IMG/VR virus record: IMGVR_UViG_3300020411_001441
Span: 1 to 31,394 of that record
Length of the DNA: 31,394 nucleotides
From: a virus
Direction: 5' to 3' (one strand)
Made by a program: the position numbers and the translations under genes
Notes under the pieces: generated by a model
Databases searched by the model: none
What the model saw: only the letters and a program-made list of their open reading frames with translations
Told to the model about the DNA's origin: nothing
Shown here: in pieces, positions 5,278-12,675 of the stretch
How the letters are laid out: every line of letters starts with the position of its first letter
Position numbering within the stretch: the stretch's first letter is position 1

Positions 5278-7654
5278 AGCTGTATCGGATATTGACTTCA
5301 AACCTACTGAGTCCATGGCAAAAGAAGCTCAAAGAGGCTTAGACTGGAGAAAAGAATTTGGTAGAGGAGGAACTAATATAGGATCTACTCGAGCCAGCCA
5401 GTTAGTAGCAAGAGAGAATCTATCTCCTAAGACAGTTAAGAGAATGCATTCTTATTTTAGCAGACATGAAGTCGATAAGCAAGGTGAGGGCTTCTCTCCT
5501 GGCGAAGACGGATACCCTAGCGCAGGTAGAATAGCGTGGGCTCTTTGGGGCGGGGATCCTGGCCAATCTTGGGCAAGAAAGAAAGCAGCTCAGATTGATA
5601 GAGAGGAAGGTAAAAGTATGAATAAAATCATTAATCTAACATCTACTTTGAAGTTAGCCGGAGAGGAAGATAATAATCTTAAAATCGAAGGTTATGCAAG
5701 TACGAATGATGAAGATAGGGTTGGAGACATTATCGAACCTACCGCATGGAAAAAGGGCGGGTTAGATAATTATCAAAACAATCCTATTCTACTATTTAAC
5801 CACGATTATAATACCCCTATTGGTAAGGCTACTAGCCTAGAAATAACCAAGAAGGGTCTTAGAATCGAGGGTATAATTTCTAAGTCAGCGGGTAAAATCG
5901 CGGATTTAGTTAAAGAAGGCATCCTGGGCGCTTTTAGCGTTGGTTTCCGGGTCAAGGATGCTGACTATAATAAGGAAACCGATGGTTTAAGGATCAAGGA
6001 TGCGGAACTGTTTGAAGTGTCAGTTGTTTCTGTCCCTGCAAATCAGTCCGCGATCTTCTCTGTAGCAAAAGCTTTTGACTCAGAAGAAGAATATGCGGAC
6101 TGGAAAAAACAGTTTGTTAACGATCCTCATGTTGAAATCGATCAGTCCGATAAGGACTCATCAAAGGAAACAGCAAATGCTGTCTTCGGAGACAATATTA
6201 TGTCTGATAAAGACTTTGATCTCGAAGAGTTCGCAAAAGAAGTAGCTCGTAAGACTGCTGCTGAAATTCAGATGAAACAAGCTGAAGAGAAAGCAGCTGC
6301 TGATGCAGAAGCCAAAGAGGCTGCTGTACAGCAGGAAGCTCAAAAAGCTGCTGAAGAAGCACAACTCGAAGAGAAGAAAGCTGAGGTCCAAGCTGTAGTT
6401 CAGGGCGTAACGTCGGGCGCGGAACGTCTCGTCTCAGATTTGGAAGAAAGGGTTCTTAAAGGTCAAGAAGACCTTGGAACTGTTGTAGACGAGTTGCGAA
6501 AAGAACTTAATGAGAAATCTGAAGAGATTTCTGCTATTCGCGAGTCTAAGAGAATTTTCGGTGAGCGTCGCGACAGTGGCGACTGGAAAGTTAAAATGGC
6601 GTCTGACGTAGAAGATGCGTATATGCTTGGTCGCGTTACTGGCAAAGGTTATGAAACTGACTTTGCCAAAAATGTAATGGAAAAGGTAAATACTATGTCT
6701 GGTGTTGCAGTTCAAGGAGCTGATTTTGAACAAGTTGTCTCTACTAACGTAGAACGAGACATTCAGTTAGAGCTTAAATTAGCTCCCTTATTCCGTGAAA
6801 TTCAAATGAGTTCAGCAAGCCAGATTTTACCTGTAATGCCTGACTCTGGATATGCCGAATTCGTTTCAGCTCAGATGACGGATGGAGTTTCCCCTCATGG
6901 TAACTTAGCTGAGAGAGGAGACCAATACAAGACTACAGGTCAAGGTGATAGAGGCGGTATCGATATGACTGCAACTACTCTTACCACCAAGAAGCTTATT
7001 TCTCGTACCTATCTTGGTAACGAGACTGAAGAGGATGCAATTATTCCTATTCTTCCTCTTATCCGTGAAGCCGTTATTAGGTCTCAAGCACGTTCCGTCG
7101 AGAATATGATTCTTGTTGGTAACACTGGTGACAGTCCTTTCGGATCGGGTAATGCTTCTCCTGATGGTCTCATAAAGTATGCGGGTTCTAATAAAACTCA
7201 GCATGCCACAGCTTATGCTAATCATCCTGTTATGGTAGCTACCGAACTATTGGCAGCTCGTAAAAATATGGGTAAGTATGGTGTTCGTCCTGAGGATGTA
7301 GTTTACATCGTTAGCTTGACGAAGTATCATGAGCTTATTTCTGATACTGCTTTCGCAGATGTCAGTCAGGTTGATAATGCAAGTTCAACCAAACTTACTG
7401 GTCAAGTAGGCCAGGTTTACGGATCCCCCGTTATTGTATCGGACGAGTTCGCGACAGCGGGCACAGATAAGTTCTATGCAGTAGCAGTGAATCCACGTAA
7501 CTTTGTAATTCCGCGTCTTCGTGGTGTTACGGTTGAAAGCGATTATGAAGTCGCTGAACAGCGTAGAGTTCTTGTCGCGTCACAACGACTTGGATTCGCA
7601 GGCATCATCGCAGGTACTACTGCGGCGTGGCCTTTGCAGTTCAAGGGTTCTTAA
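5267..7654 (+). CDS. Fusion: N-terminal domain + S78 prohead protease + HK97 major capsid protein
   Basis: One 795-residue ORF carries three parts. Residues 18-112 form a conserved small domain (LDWRKEFGRGGT, LSPKTVKRM, PSAGRIAWALWGGDPG). Residues 136-268 are an HK97-family (S78) protease with His179 in LLFNHD, Ser224 in GAFSVGF and the ELFEVSVVSVPAN strand with Glu248/Glu250. Residues 312-795 are the capsid: a Glu/Ala/Lys-rich coiled-coil delta (scaffold) segment to about 430, then an HK97-fold shell domain. ATG 5267 is preferred over GTG 5246 because GAGG lies six bases before it. Two further in-frame ATGs, 5618 (M118) and 6200 (M312), each have good ribosome binding sites at exactly the domain borders, so protease-capsid and free capsid are probably also made. 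A full fusion alone could not easily give the roughly 400 capsid copies per protease dose that a shell needs. The protease should remove itself, the N-terminal domain and the delta segment on maturation. Confidence 0.93.
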   Translation: MTDKAVSDIDFKPTESMAKEAQRGLDWRKEFGRGGTNIGSTRASQLVARENLSPKTVKRMHSYFSRHEVDKQGEGFSPGEDGYPSAGRIAWALWGGDPGQSWARKKAAQIDREEGKSMNKIINLTSTLKLAGEEDNNLKIEGYASTNDEDRVGDIIEPTAWKKGGLDNYQNNPILLFNHDYNTPIGKATSLEITKKGLRIEGIISKSAGKIADLVKEGILGAFSVGFRVKDADYNKETDGLRIKDAELFEVSVVSVPANQSAIFSVAKAFDSEEEYADWKKQFVNDPHVEIDQSDKDSSKETANAVFGDNIMSDKDFDLEEFAKEVARKTAAEIQMKQAEEKAAADAEAKEAAVQQEAQKAAEEAQLEEKKAEVQAVVQGVTSGAERLVSDLEERVLKGQEDLGTVVDELRKELNEKSEEISAIRESKRIFGERRDSGDWKVKMASDVEDAYMLGRVTGKGYETDFAKNVMEKVNTMSGVAVQGADFEQVVSTNVERDIQLELKLAPLFREIQMSSASQILPVMPDSGYAEFVSAQMTDGVSPHGNLAERGDQYKTTGQGDRGGIDMTATTLTTKKLISRTYLGNETEEDAIIPILPLIREAVIRSQARSVENMILVGNTGDSPFGSGNASPDGLIKYAGSNKTQHATAYANHPVMVATELLAARKNMGKYGVRPEDVVYIVSLTKYHELISDTAFADVSQVDNASSTKLTGQVGQVYGSPVIVSDEFATAGTDKFYAVAVNPRNFVIPRLRGVTVESDYEVAEQRRVLVASQRLGFAGIIAGTTAAWPLQFKGS
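5601..5620 (+). promoter_or_regulatory. Internal ribosome binding site and start, protease-capsid form
   Basis: GAGAGGAAGG (5601-5610) lies seven bases before an in-frame ATG (5618) at the border between the N-terminal domain and the protease. The resulting product would begin MNKIINLTS, a natural protease start, and lack the first 117 residues. Confidence 0.6.
6188..6202 (+). promoter_or_regulatory. Internal ribosome binding site and start, free capsid form
   Basis: GGAG (6188-6191) lies eight bases before an in-frame ATG (6200). The product would begin MSDKDFDLEEF, looking like an ordinary major capsid start followed by a delta coiled coil, with 484 residues. Confidence 0.6.
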
Positions 7655-7677
7655 TCCCTATTTGGGTAATAGTGATC

Positions 7678-7699
7678 AAGGGGAGGTTCGCCTCCCCTT
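7678..7699 (+). terminator. TTCG hairpin after the capsid gene (no U-tract)
   Basis: A perfect 9-bp stem AAGGGGAGG (7678-7686) / CCTCCCCTT (7691-7699) closes a TTCG loop, 23 bases after the capsid stop. GGTAAT (7665-7670) and ATTACC (7702-7707) could extend it through an internal loop. Only three T's follow, so it is a poor intrinsic terminator; RNA 3'-end protection or a processing site that favours capsid mRNA is more likely. Confidence 0.7.
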
Positions 7700-7721
7700 T
7701 GATTACCTCAAGGAAATCTTT

Positions 7722-8321
7722 ATGGCAAACTTAGTAACAAAAGACGATTACAAGTTATACAGAGGAATCGAGAACTTCAAGGATGACTCGAAGATCGATC
7801 AACTTGTTACGCCTGTAAGTGACCTAGTAAAAACGTACTGTGGTAATAGTATAATAGACCATTACTCTAGTGCTAAAACTGAAGTTTTTGATATTCATGA
7901 TAAAGAAACATCAGAGATATTCTTAACAGAATCGCCCTTAAATGCAGTAACTTCTGTACAAGAAAGAGGTAGTATTGCAGATGCTTATACTACTTTAGTT
8001 AACAACACAGACTATTATATTGATACTGAGCATGATAGAATCTATAGAATCGACGGAGAAACTAGCGCAAAACCTTTTGAGAAAGGATTCGGTTCCGTTA
8101 AAGTCATTTACACCGCAGGATATTCTACAACTCCTCAAGACCTCAAACTAGCTATATTCGATTTGATTACTTATTACCTTAAAGAAGAGTACAAAGGAAG
8201 AAAATCATTGGCTGGTGCGACTATTCAAAACGATACGTCCACAAGTATTCGAGAAAATATTGGATTCCCTGACCATATTAAAAGGGTTCTAGATATGTAT
8301 CGAGTAATTGATGTGATATAA
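7722..8321 (+). CDS. Head-tail connector (gp6-like)
   Basis: A 199-residue protein. The reading frame is open upstream to 7521 inside the capsid gene, but ATG 7722 is chosen because AAGGAA (7710-7715) precedes it and the upstream part overlaps the capsid. Features fit gp6-like connectors that bind below the portal: an N-terminal helical region (VSDLVKTYCGNSI), a central beta part (SVKVIYTAGYSTTPQDLKLAIFDLITYYLKEEYKGR) typical of the family, and a C-terminal helix. Its stop overlaps the next start (TAATG). Confidence 0.82.
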   Translation: MANLVTKDDYKLYRGIENFKDDSKIDQLVTPVSDLVKTYCGNSIIDHYSSAKTEVFDIHDKETSEIFLTESPLNAVTSVQERGSIADAYTTLVNNTDYYIDTEHDRIYRIDGETSAKPFEKGFGSVKVIYTAGYSTTPQDLKLAIFDLITYYLKEEYKGRKSLAGATIQNDTSTSIRENIGFPDHIKRVLDMYRVIDVI

Positions 8322-9886
8322 TGTCAAAAGCAATCGTAGACTCTATAATACGAGATATGATTATCCGCCGCACGGATGACCGTCGTCGTGTTGATAAAAT
8401 TATTCGTGATTATCAGGGAAAAACAAATCCGCACTTAATTACTATAACTTTTAGTGATATTAAACAAACAGTTGTAGCTAATACTATTGCTGTTCTTCAA
8501 AAGAAGAAAACTATAGATGCAAGAAAAGCAGAAATTGAGCAAGCAACAGGAAAAACTAACCAAAGACTAGAAGCTCAGTTAGCTATTGCGGCTGAACAAC
8601 CTGAACTAATGACTGCTATGGAGAAAGTAGCAAACTATGTGTTTGATAATTTCGAGCAAGAATATAATAGTTTACCTCTTCACAAAGACGCTCTTCCTGC
8701 TAAAAGAGAAGGTAATGCTGTACAACTTTACTTTTCTAAATATGATGATAGTATGAATAAGAGCCGTCTTAAGGTACCTTTTGAGAATCTTGTAAAAAGA
8801 GCTATGGAACAAGAACCTGCTTTTAGAGGTGTTACTTCTACAGACGGGTGGGGGAAATTTACACGGCAAACTCAAATGCTTCACACAGAGAGAACAGTTG
8901 GATTCGACACTTTAGGTGAGATGGATCGTCACTTGTCTGGGAAAGGAGCAAAAGAAGGAGTTGATAAAGGAATGAATGAACAAGGGGGCGATCAAGCCTC
9001 TTTTGATAAAGCCTTTAAAGAGGTCATAGAAGAATCTTCAGATTTAGCATGGAAGGATATTAGGTTCAGTACTGCTGATGCTAGAAATGCTGCACATACT
9101 GTATTAAAGAATATGATTGCAGACGTTAGTTGGGCCTGGGATAGCAGCCAAGGTGCACAACCAGAGAACTTTCTAAAAAATATTAGAATTACAGGAAGAA
9201 TAGGTCCTAATGCTGCGAATAAGCCCGGAGAGGAATCTACAGACTGGAAAAGAATCAAGCCTATGTTAGAAGCAGCTATTGAGGAAGAATTAGAAAAAAC
9301 GGTAGGTAAGGAATTAGCTGTAAAAGGAGCAAGTCCTTCACCTGTAAGTCTAATAACTACTTTAGCTGTGAATAGAATTTTAAGAGATTTTAAGGGATTA
9401 TCAACCCTGCCGGGTATTACTGTTAAAATGAATAAAAAAGAACAGAAGGTAGTAAGAAATAAAAGGGATAAAAGTGTTATTGGAAAGGTAGGTAAGAAAA
9501 AGAATCTTTCTAAAAAATCTACTACTACACAGCCCAAAAGGGGATTTACTACAGAGGGGCAGAAAACTATAGATAAAAAAGAGAGTCCTTGGAGCCCTAT
9601 CTCTCTCCTAACACTATTGAATAGAAAGTTACCAGATACTCTGCTAGCAAACATGACAGAGCCTGCACTTGTAAATAGAACAGGAAGATTTAGACAAAGT
9701 GTTAAAGTACAAAATATGATGAGTAATAAAAAGTTTCCTACTATTCAATATAAGTATCAACTGGATCCTTATGAGGTATTTGAAAAAGATCCTGATAGAG
9801 ATCCTAGAAAGTTAATTGATAAAAGCATAAGAGAAATTGCTGCTCAAGTAATGAAAGGCAGATTCTATACACAGAGAATTAGATAA
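8321..9886 (+). CDS. Virion structural/head-tail joining protein, not firmly assigned
   Basis: A 521-residue protein between the connector and the tail terminator. The N-terminal 150 residues are basic and helical (IIRRTDDRRRVDKIIRDY); a Lys-rich linker at about 385-425 (KKEQKVVRNKRDKS, KKKNLSKKS) precedes a C-terminal domain with LLNRKLPDTLLANM, ALVNRTGRFRQSV and DRDPRKLIDKSIREIAAQ. That C-terminal pattern recurs, from memory, in structural proteins of other marine tailed phages near the neck genes. Position suggests a neck or head-completion protein. There is no good Shine-Dalgarno, so translation probably relies on the TAATG overlap. The size is large for a simple adaptor. Confidence 0.7.
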   Translation: MSKAIVDSIIRDMIIRRTDDRRRVDKIIRDYQGKTNPHLITITFSDIKQTVVANTIAVLQKKKTIDARKAEIEQATGKTNQRLEAQLAIAAEQPELMTAMEKVANYVFDNFEQEYNSLPLHKDALPAKREGNAVQLYFSKYDDSMNKSRLKVPFENLVKRAMEQEPAFRGVTSTDGWGKFTRQTQMLHTERTVGFDTLGEMDRHLSGKGAKEGVDKGMNEQGGDQASFDKAFKEVIEESSDLAWKDIRFSTADARNAAHTVLKNMIADVSWAWDSSQGAQPENFLKNIRITGRIGPNAANKPGEESTDWKRIKPMLEAAIEEELEKTVGKELAVKGASPSPVSLITTLAVNRILRDFKGLSTLPGITVKMNKKEQKVVRNKRDKSVIGKVGKKKNLSKKSTTTQPKRGFTTEGQKTIDKKESPWSPISLLTLLNRKLPDTLLANMTEPALVNRTGRFRQSVKVQNMMSNKKFPTIQYKYQLDPYEVFEKDPDRDPRKLIDKSIREIAAQVMKGRFYTQRIR

Positions 9887-10335
9887 TGGCAAGAGACAAT
9901 ACTACAAGAAGATCAAAGATACTAAGTTCTCTTGCAGAGAAGTTAGAAGTTATTGACGGTACTGGTGCATATAAAACTGATATATCGGATAGTATTTCTC
10001 CCCGAATGCTTTTTTGGGATGAGGTTGATCAGTTTCCTGCAGTACATATGTCTGCCGGAATGGAAACACGACAGTATTACGGTGGTGGTAATAAATGGCG
10101 ATTTTTAAACGTCACCATAAGGGTTTACGTAAATGGAGAAGACCCTATAGAAGAATTAGAACTTGTCCTTGAGGACATAGAAACGGTTTTGGATGCAAAT
10201 TCCACGCTTGGGTACGAAGAGGACTCAGGTACGGATAAAAATGTCGTCCAAATCACCCTTATTAGTATTGATACCGATGAGGGTGCTTTAGCGCCTCTCG
10301 GTGTCGGTGAAATGGTACTAGAGATGCGATATTAG
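9886..10335 (+). CDS. Tail terminator/completion protein
   Basis: A 149-residue protein between the neck genes and the tail tube gene, where tail terminators (lambda gpU-like) sit. The N-terminal helix (RRSKILSSLAEKLEVI) is followed by a beta-rich core (PAVHMSAGMETRQYYGG, WRFLNVTIRVYVNGEDP), a helix with EELELVLEDIETVLDAN and a final strand ALAPLGVGEMVLEMRY. This alpha-beta order is that of gpU-like proteins that cap the tail tube and join it to the head. The start overlaps the preceding stop (TAATG). Confidence 0.75.
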   Translation: MARDNTTRRSKILSSLAEKLEVIDGTGAYKTDISDSISPRMLFWDEVDQFPAVHMSAGMETRQYYGGGNKWRFLNVTIRVYVNGEDPIEELELVLEDIETVLDANSTLGYEEDSGTDKNVVQITLISIDTDEGALAPLGVGEMVLEMRY

Positions 10336-10380
10336 GAGTCTTTTGTTTAATACAGCGAACGCACAGTTAAACAACGACTC
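10336..10380 (+). promoter_or_regulatory. Large 5' leader hairpin upstream of the tail tube gene
   Basis: GAGTC (10336-10340) pairs with GACTC (10376-10380), and TTGTTTAA (10343-10350) pairs with TTAAACAA (10367-10374); TT and C form a small internal loop, and the apical loop is 16 nt. It fills the gap between the tail terminator stop and the tube gene's AGGAG (10386-10390). It may stabilise or mark a processed 5' end of the highly expressed tube mRNA. No promoter was recognised here. Confidence 0.6.
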
Positions 10381-10396
10381 AGGTTAGGAGACTAAC

Positions 10397-11764
10397 ATGG
10401 CAGTATTTTTGCAAAGAGACGTGGTGTTGCATGTGACGGCGAATGATGACGCTGGATCAGCAACTTCCACAGTCTATAAAATACCCATTCAAGAAGGGTT
10501 TAGCTTCAGTCAGGCAACTAATGCTAGTGAAGTTACGCTCTCAGAAATGGAAAGTACGGCGGGTGCTTCTCGTCGTGGTCGAAGAATGTTTAACGACTCT
10601 CTTGCTCCGGCAGAGTGGTCTTTTACAACATATATTCGTCCTTTTAAGTCTAATGGTAGTGGAACTAAAAATCATGGCGCTGCTAAAATGCACGCTGTTG
10701 AAGAGGTTCTATGGAACGCACTTTTAGCTCAGGGAGATCTCTCTGATGCTGCTGATTGCGCGAGAACTACACATGCGACAAACTCAGTAGTATTCGATTC
10801 TACTAGATCAAATAAAGCGGCTTTGAATACTCTTACATTAGAGTTTCAATTTGCTACCGGCTTCGTTTATAAGTTGAATAAAGCAGTTGTAAATACCGCA
10901 AATATCTCTTTTGACGTTGATGGTATTGCTCAAGTAGAGTGGAGTGGTTTCGCAGAAACTATTGAAGAATCTGCTTCTACTATTACAGGTGCTACTGCTA
11001 CAGCTTCTAATGATACTATCACTAGTTCAGGGCACGGATTAGCAAACGGTACTTTAGTAAGTCTTTCCGGATTTAGTGGAACTGGAGTAACAGAGGGAGA
11101 ATACTTTGTTATTTCAACTGCTACTAATACTTTTCAGATTGCTAACACTTCTGGAGGCAGCGCGGTAAATATTACGGCAGACGCCACTGGTGGTATTATT
11201 ACTACTGGAGGAAATCTTACCGCTTCTACTATAGAAGAAGGACAAAGAACTTCTGATACAGCTAATTACTTGCGTAATCGACTAACTCAGTTAGTTCTTG
11301 ACGGTGATAATAGCGTTAACCATGCGAGTGCTAAGAAGTCTTATAGTTTGACACTCACTGGTGGTAATATTAGTATTGATAACGGTATTACTTATCTTAC
11401 TCCAAACACTCTTGGTGAGGTAAACTCTCCTCTAGAGCACGTAACAGGTCCTAGAAACATTAGTGGTTCTTTTACTTGTTATCTTGCTAGTGGTAAAGAT
11501 ACTTCTCAGGATTTTTGGCAGGATATGAGTGGTACAGGACAAAGGGCTATTACTACTAACCAATTTGATATTACATTCAAGATTGGTGGTACGTCAAGTC
11601 CTTATACCTTCATTCAGCTTCCTAAAGCTCACGTAGAGATTCCTACTCACTCTATTGATGATGTGATCTCTCTAGAAACTACATTTAACGCACTTCCTAC
11701 AGATTTGGATAGCGCAGATGATGTAACTATTACAATGGTTGGTCCAGTCGCGGCTGCATCGTAA
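10397..11764 (+). CDS. Major tail tube protein with inserted beta domain
   Basis: A 455-residue protein, the tube subunit by position (after the terminator protein, before the G/GT chaperones and tape measure), by beta-rich content and by expression signals (AGGAG six bases upstream, a 5' hairpin and a 3' terminator). Residues about 1-195 and 275-455 form the tube part. Residues about 196-272 (ATASNDTITSSGHGLANGTL, GEYFVISTATNTFQIA, TADATGGI) form a separate module of the HGLANG / NTFQIA type seen in many phage tail and fibre proteins (FCCH-like beta domain), probably displayed on the tail surface. At 455 residues it is about twice the minimum for a tube protein; the insert and other loops account for part of this. 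Confidence 0.85.
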   Translation: MAVFLQRDVVLHVTANDDAGSATSTVYKIPIQEGFSFSQATNASEVTLSEMESTAGASRRGRRMFNDSLAPAEWSFTTYIRPFKSNGSGTKNHGAAKMHAVEEVLWNALLAQGDLSDAADCARTTHATNSVVFDSTRSNKAALNTLTLEFQFATGFVYKLNKAVVNTANISFDVDGIAQVEWSGFAETIEESASTITGATATASNDTITSSGHGLANGTLVSLSGFSGTGVTEGEYFVISTATNTFQIANTSGGSAVNITADATGGIITTGGNLTASTIEEGQRTSDTANYLRNRLTQLVLDGDNSVNHASAKKSYSLTLTGGNISIDNGITYLTPNTLGEVNSPLEHVTGPRNISGSFTCYLASGKDTSQDFWQDMSGTGQRAITTNQFDITFKIGGTSSPYTFIQLPKAHVEIPTHSIDDVISLETTFNALPTDLDSADDVTITMVGPVAAAS

Positions 11765-11775
11765 TAGAAATCACG

Positions 11776-11806
11776 GAGGGTGGGTTCGCCCACCCTCTAT
11801 TTTTTA
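11776..11806 (+). terminator. Rho-independent terminator after the tail tube gene
   Basis: A perfect 9-bp GC-rich stem GAGGGTGGG (11776-11784) / CCCACCCTC (11789-11797) with a TTCG loop is followed by TATTTTTT. It sits 11 bases after the tube stop. No promoter is visible before the next gene, so tail assembly genes would be transcribed by partial read-through. Confidence 0.93.
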
Positions 11807-11825
11807 ATTAAAAGGTAGAATAAAA

Positions 11826-12272
11826 ATGACAGAACAAGCTACAGCACAGAAAAAAGGACCGCAAGTATCACTAGCAAGTTTGTTAACTCCTAGTAAAACG
11901 GTTACTTTAGATTTTCCTGGAATAGATGGATTTCAGGTTGCTTTAACACATTTATCGAGAGAAGAACTTTTAAAAGTACGAAATAAATGTGTACAGAATA
12001 AATTTAATAAGAAGTCTAGGGCTTTTGAAGAGCAACTAGATGAGGATAAGTTTCTAACGAAATATGTAGAAGCAGTTATTCAAGGATGGAGTGGACTCAC
12101 TTACGGCAGACTACAAGAATTGTTACTAGTAGACGTTAGTGCACAAAACCCAGATGAAGAGCTTCCATATTCGAGAGAAAACGCAGAAGTTTTAATGAAG
12201 AACTCTCCAGACTTCGATACTTGGGTTACAGAGGCAGTTGGTGACCTAGAAAATTTTACGGAGAGCAAGTAA
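11826..12272 (+). CDS. Tail assembly chaperone (gpG-like)
   Basis: A 148-residue soluble helical protein directly after the tube gene and before the tape measure, the position of lambda gpG. The C-terminus (EAVGDLENF then TESK) contains a slippery heptamer (12251-12257), from which part of the ribosomes would shift -1 into the next ORF. It coats the tape measure protein and recruits tube subunits during assembly. The Shine-Dalgarno is modest (AAAGG about ten bases upstream). Confidence 0.85.
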   Translation: MTEQATAQKKGPQVSLASLLTPSKTVTLDFPGIDGFQVALTHLSREELLKVRNKCVQNKFNKKSRAFEEQLDEDKFLTKYVEAVIQGWSGLTYGRLQELLLVDVSAQNPDEELPYSRENAEVLMKNSPDFDTWVTEAVGDLENFTESK

Positions 12273-12293
12273 CTCAAATACTACAGTTACTTG
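12251..12293 (+). promoter_or_regulatory. Programmed -1 ribosomal frameshift signal
   Basis: The heptamer A AAT TTT (12251-12257, written in the zero frame) follows the X XXY YYZ rule. After an 8-nt spacer a perfect 9-bp stem follows: CAAGTAACT (12266-12274) / AGTTACTTG (12285-12293), with a 10-nt loop. The zero-frame stop TAA (12270-12272) lies in the stem. The -1 frame has a stop at 12242-12244, so the shift must happen in the short window where the heptamer lies. Confidence 0.9.
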
Positions 12294-12673
12294 ACCGAAA
12301 GTATCAAAATACGGAAATTAGTTTAGATACTTATTTGAGAATGTGCGAACAGTTAGGCGAAGAGCCCGACCCAGAAAGAATGCCTGTAGAAGATAGTATA
12401 TTTCCTTATGAAGTACAACTATCGATGGGACTTTACCAGTATATGCCTGATAGATGGGATGGTATGAGTGGTGCTTATATGGGAAAAGACTGGAGCATAT
12501 TACCAGAACTACTAGAGGCTTTTAAAGTAGAAGACAGAAAAGAGGTAATATATTTTATAAAGCAGATAGAAATTCTTAATATGAATAGAATTAATGATGA
12601 AGTAGCGAAAAAACAAAAGGCCATGAAAGCCAACAGCGGGTCAGAAGAATTATACCCTGTTAATAAGAGATAG
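12257..12673 (+). CDS. T extension of the G-T tail chaperone (reached by -1 frameshift)
   Basis: After slippage, reading continues from codon TAC at 12257 (YGEQVTQILQLLDRKYQN...) to the TAG at 12671-12673, adding 138 residues. Together with 144 residues of the G part, this gives a 282-residue GT product. Read as a separate ORF it would start only at ATG 12335, with no ribosome binding site, and would lose the conserved-looking N-terminal helix. In lambda, gpGT contacts tube protein through its T part while G binds the tape measure; the same division is inferred here. The tape measure ATG follows two bases after the stop. Confidence 0.87.
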   Translation, partial: YGEQVTQILQLLDRKYQNTEISLDTYLRMCEQLGEEPDPERMPVEDSIFPYEVQLSMGLYQYMPDRWDGMSGAYMGKDWSILPELLEAFKVEDRKEVIYFIKQIEILNMNRINDEVAKKQKAMKANSGSEELYPVNKR

Positions 12674-12675
12674 AT

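Noticed and set aside
7521-7721. N-terminal extension of the head-tail connector into the capsid gene
   Set aside because: Its translation would come from capsid coding sequence in another frame; ATG 7722 has AAGGAA upstream and begins a normal connector N-terminus.
7845-7856. TATAAT-like sequence inside the connector gene as a promoter
   Set aside because: No -35 hexamer at a suitable distance and no TG extension, unlike the three intergenic promoters.
8992-9654. Long open frame (220 codons) on the - strand
   Set aside because: It lies entirely within the convincingly coding 8321-9886 gene, has no ribosome binding site, shows a Phe/Leu/Ser-rich composition typical of antisense shadows, and all other genes are on the + strand.
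10443-10727. Overlapping + strand frame within the tail tube gene
   Set aside because: Alternate-frame shadow with no Shine-Dalgarno and a composition unlike a structured protein.
12335-12673. Independent 112-codon gene between the chaperone and the tape measure
   Set aside because: No ribosome binding site at ATG 12335, and the open frame extends upstream exactly to the slippery site, so it is read as the T part by frameshift.
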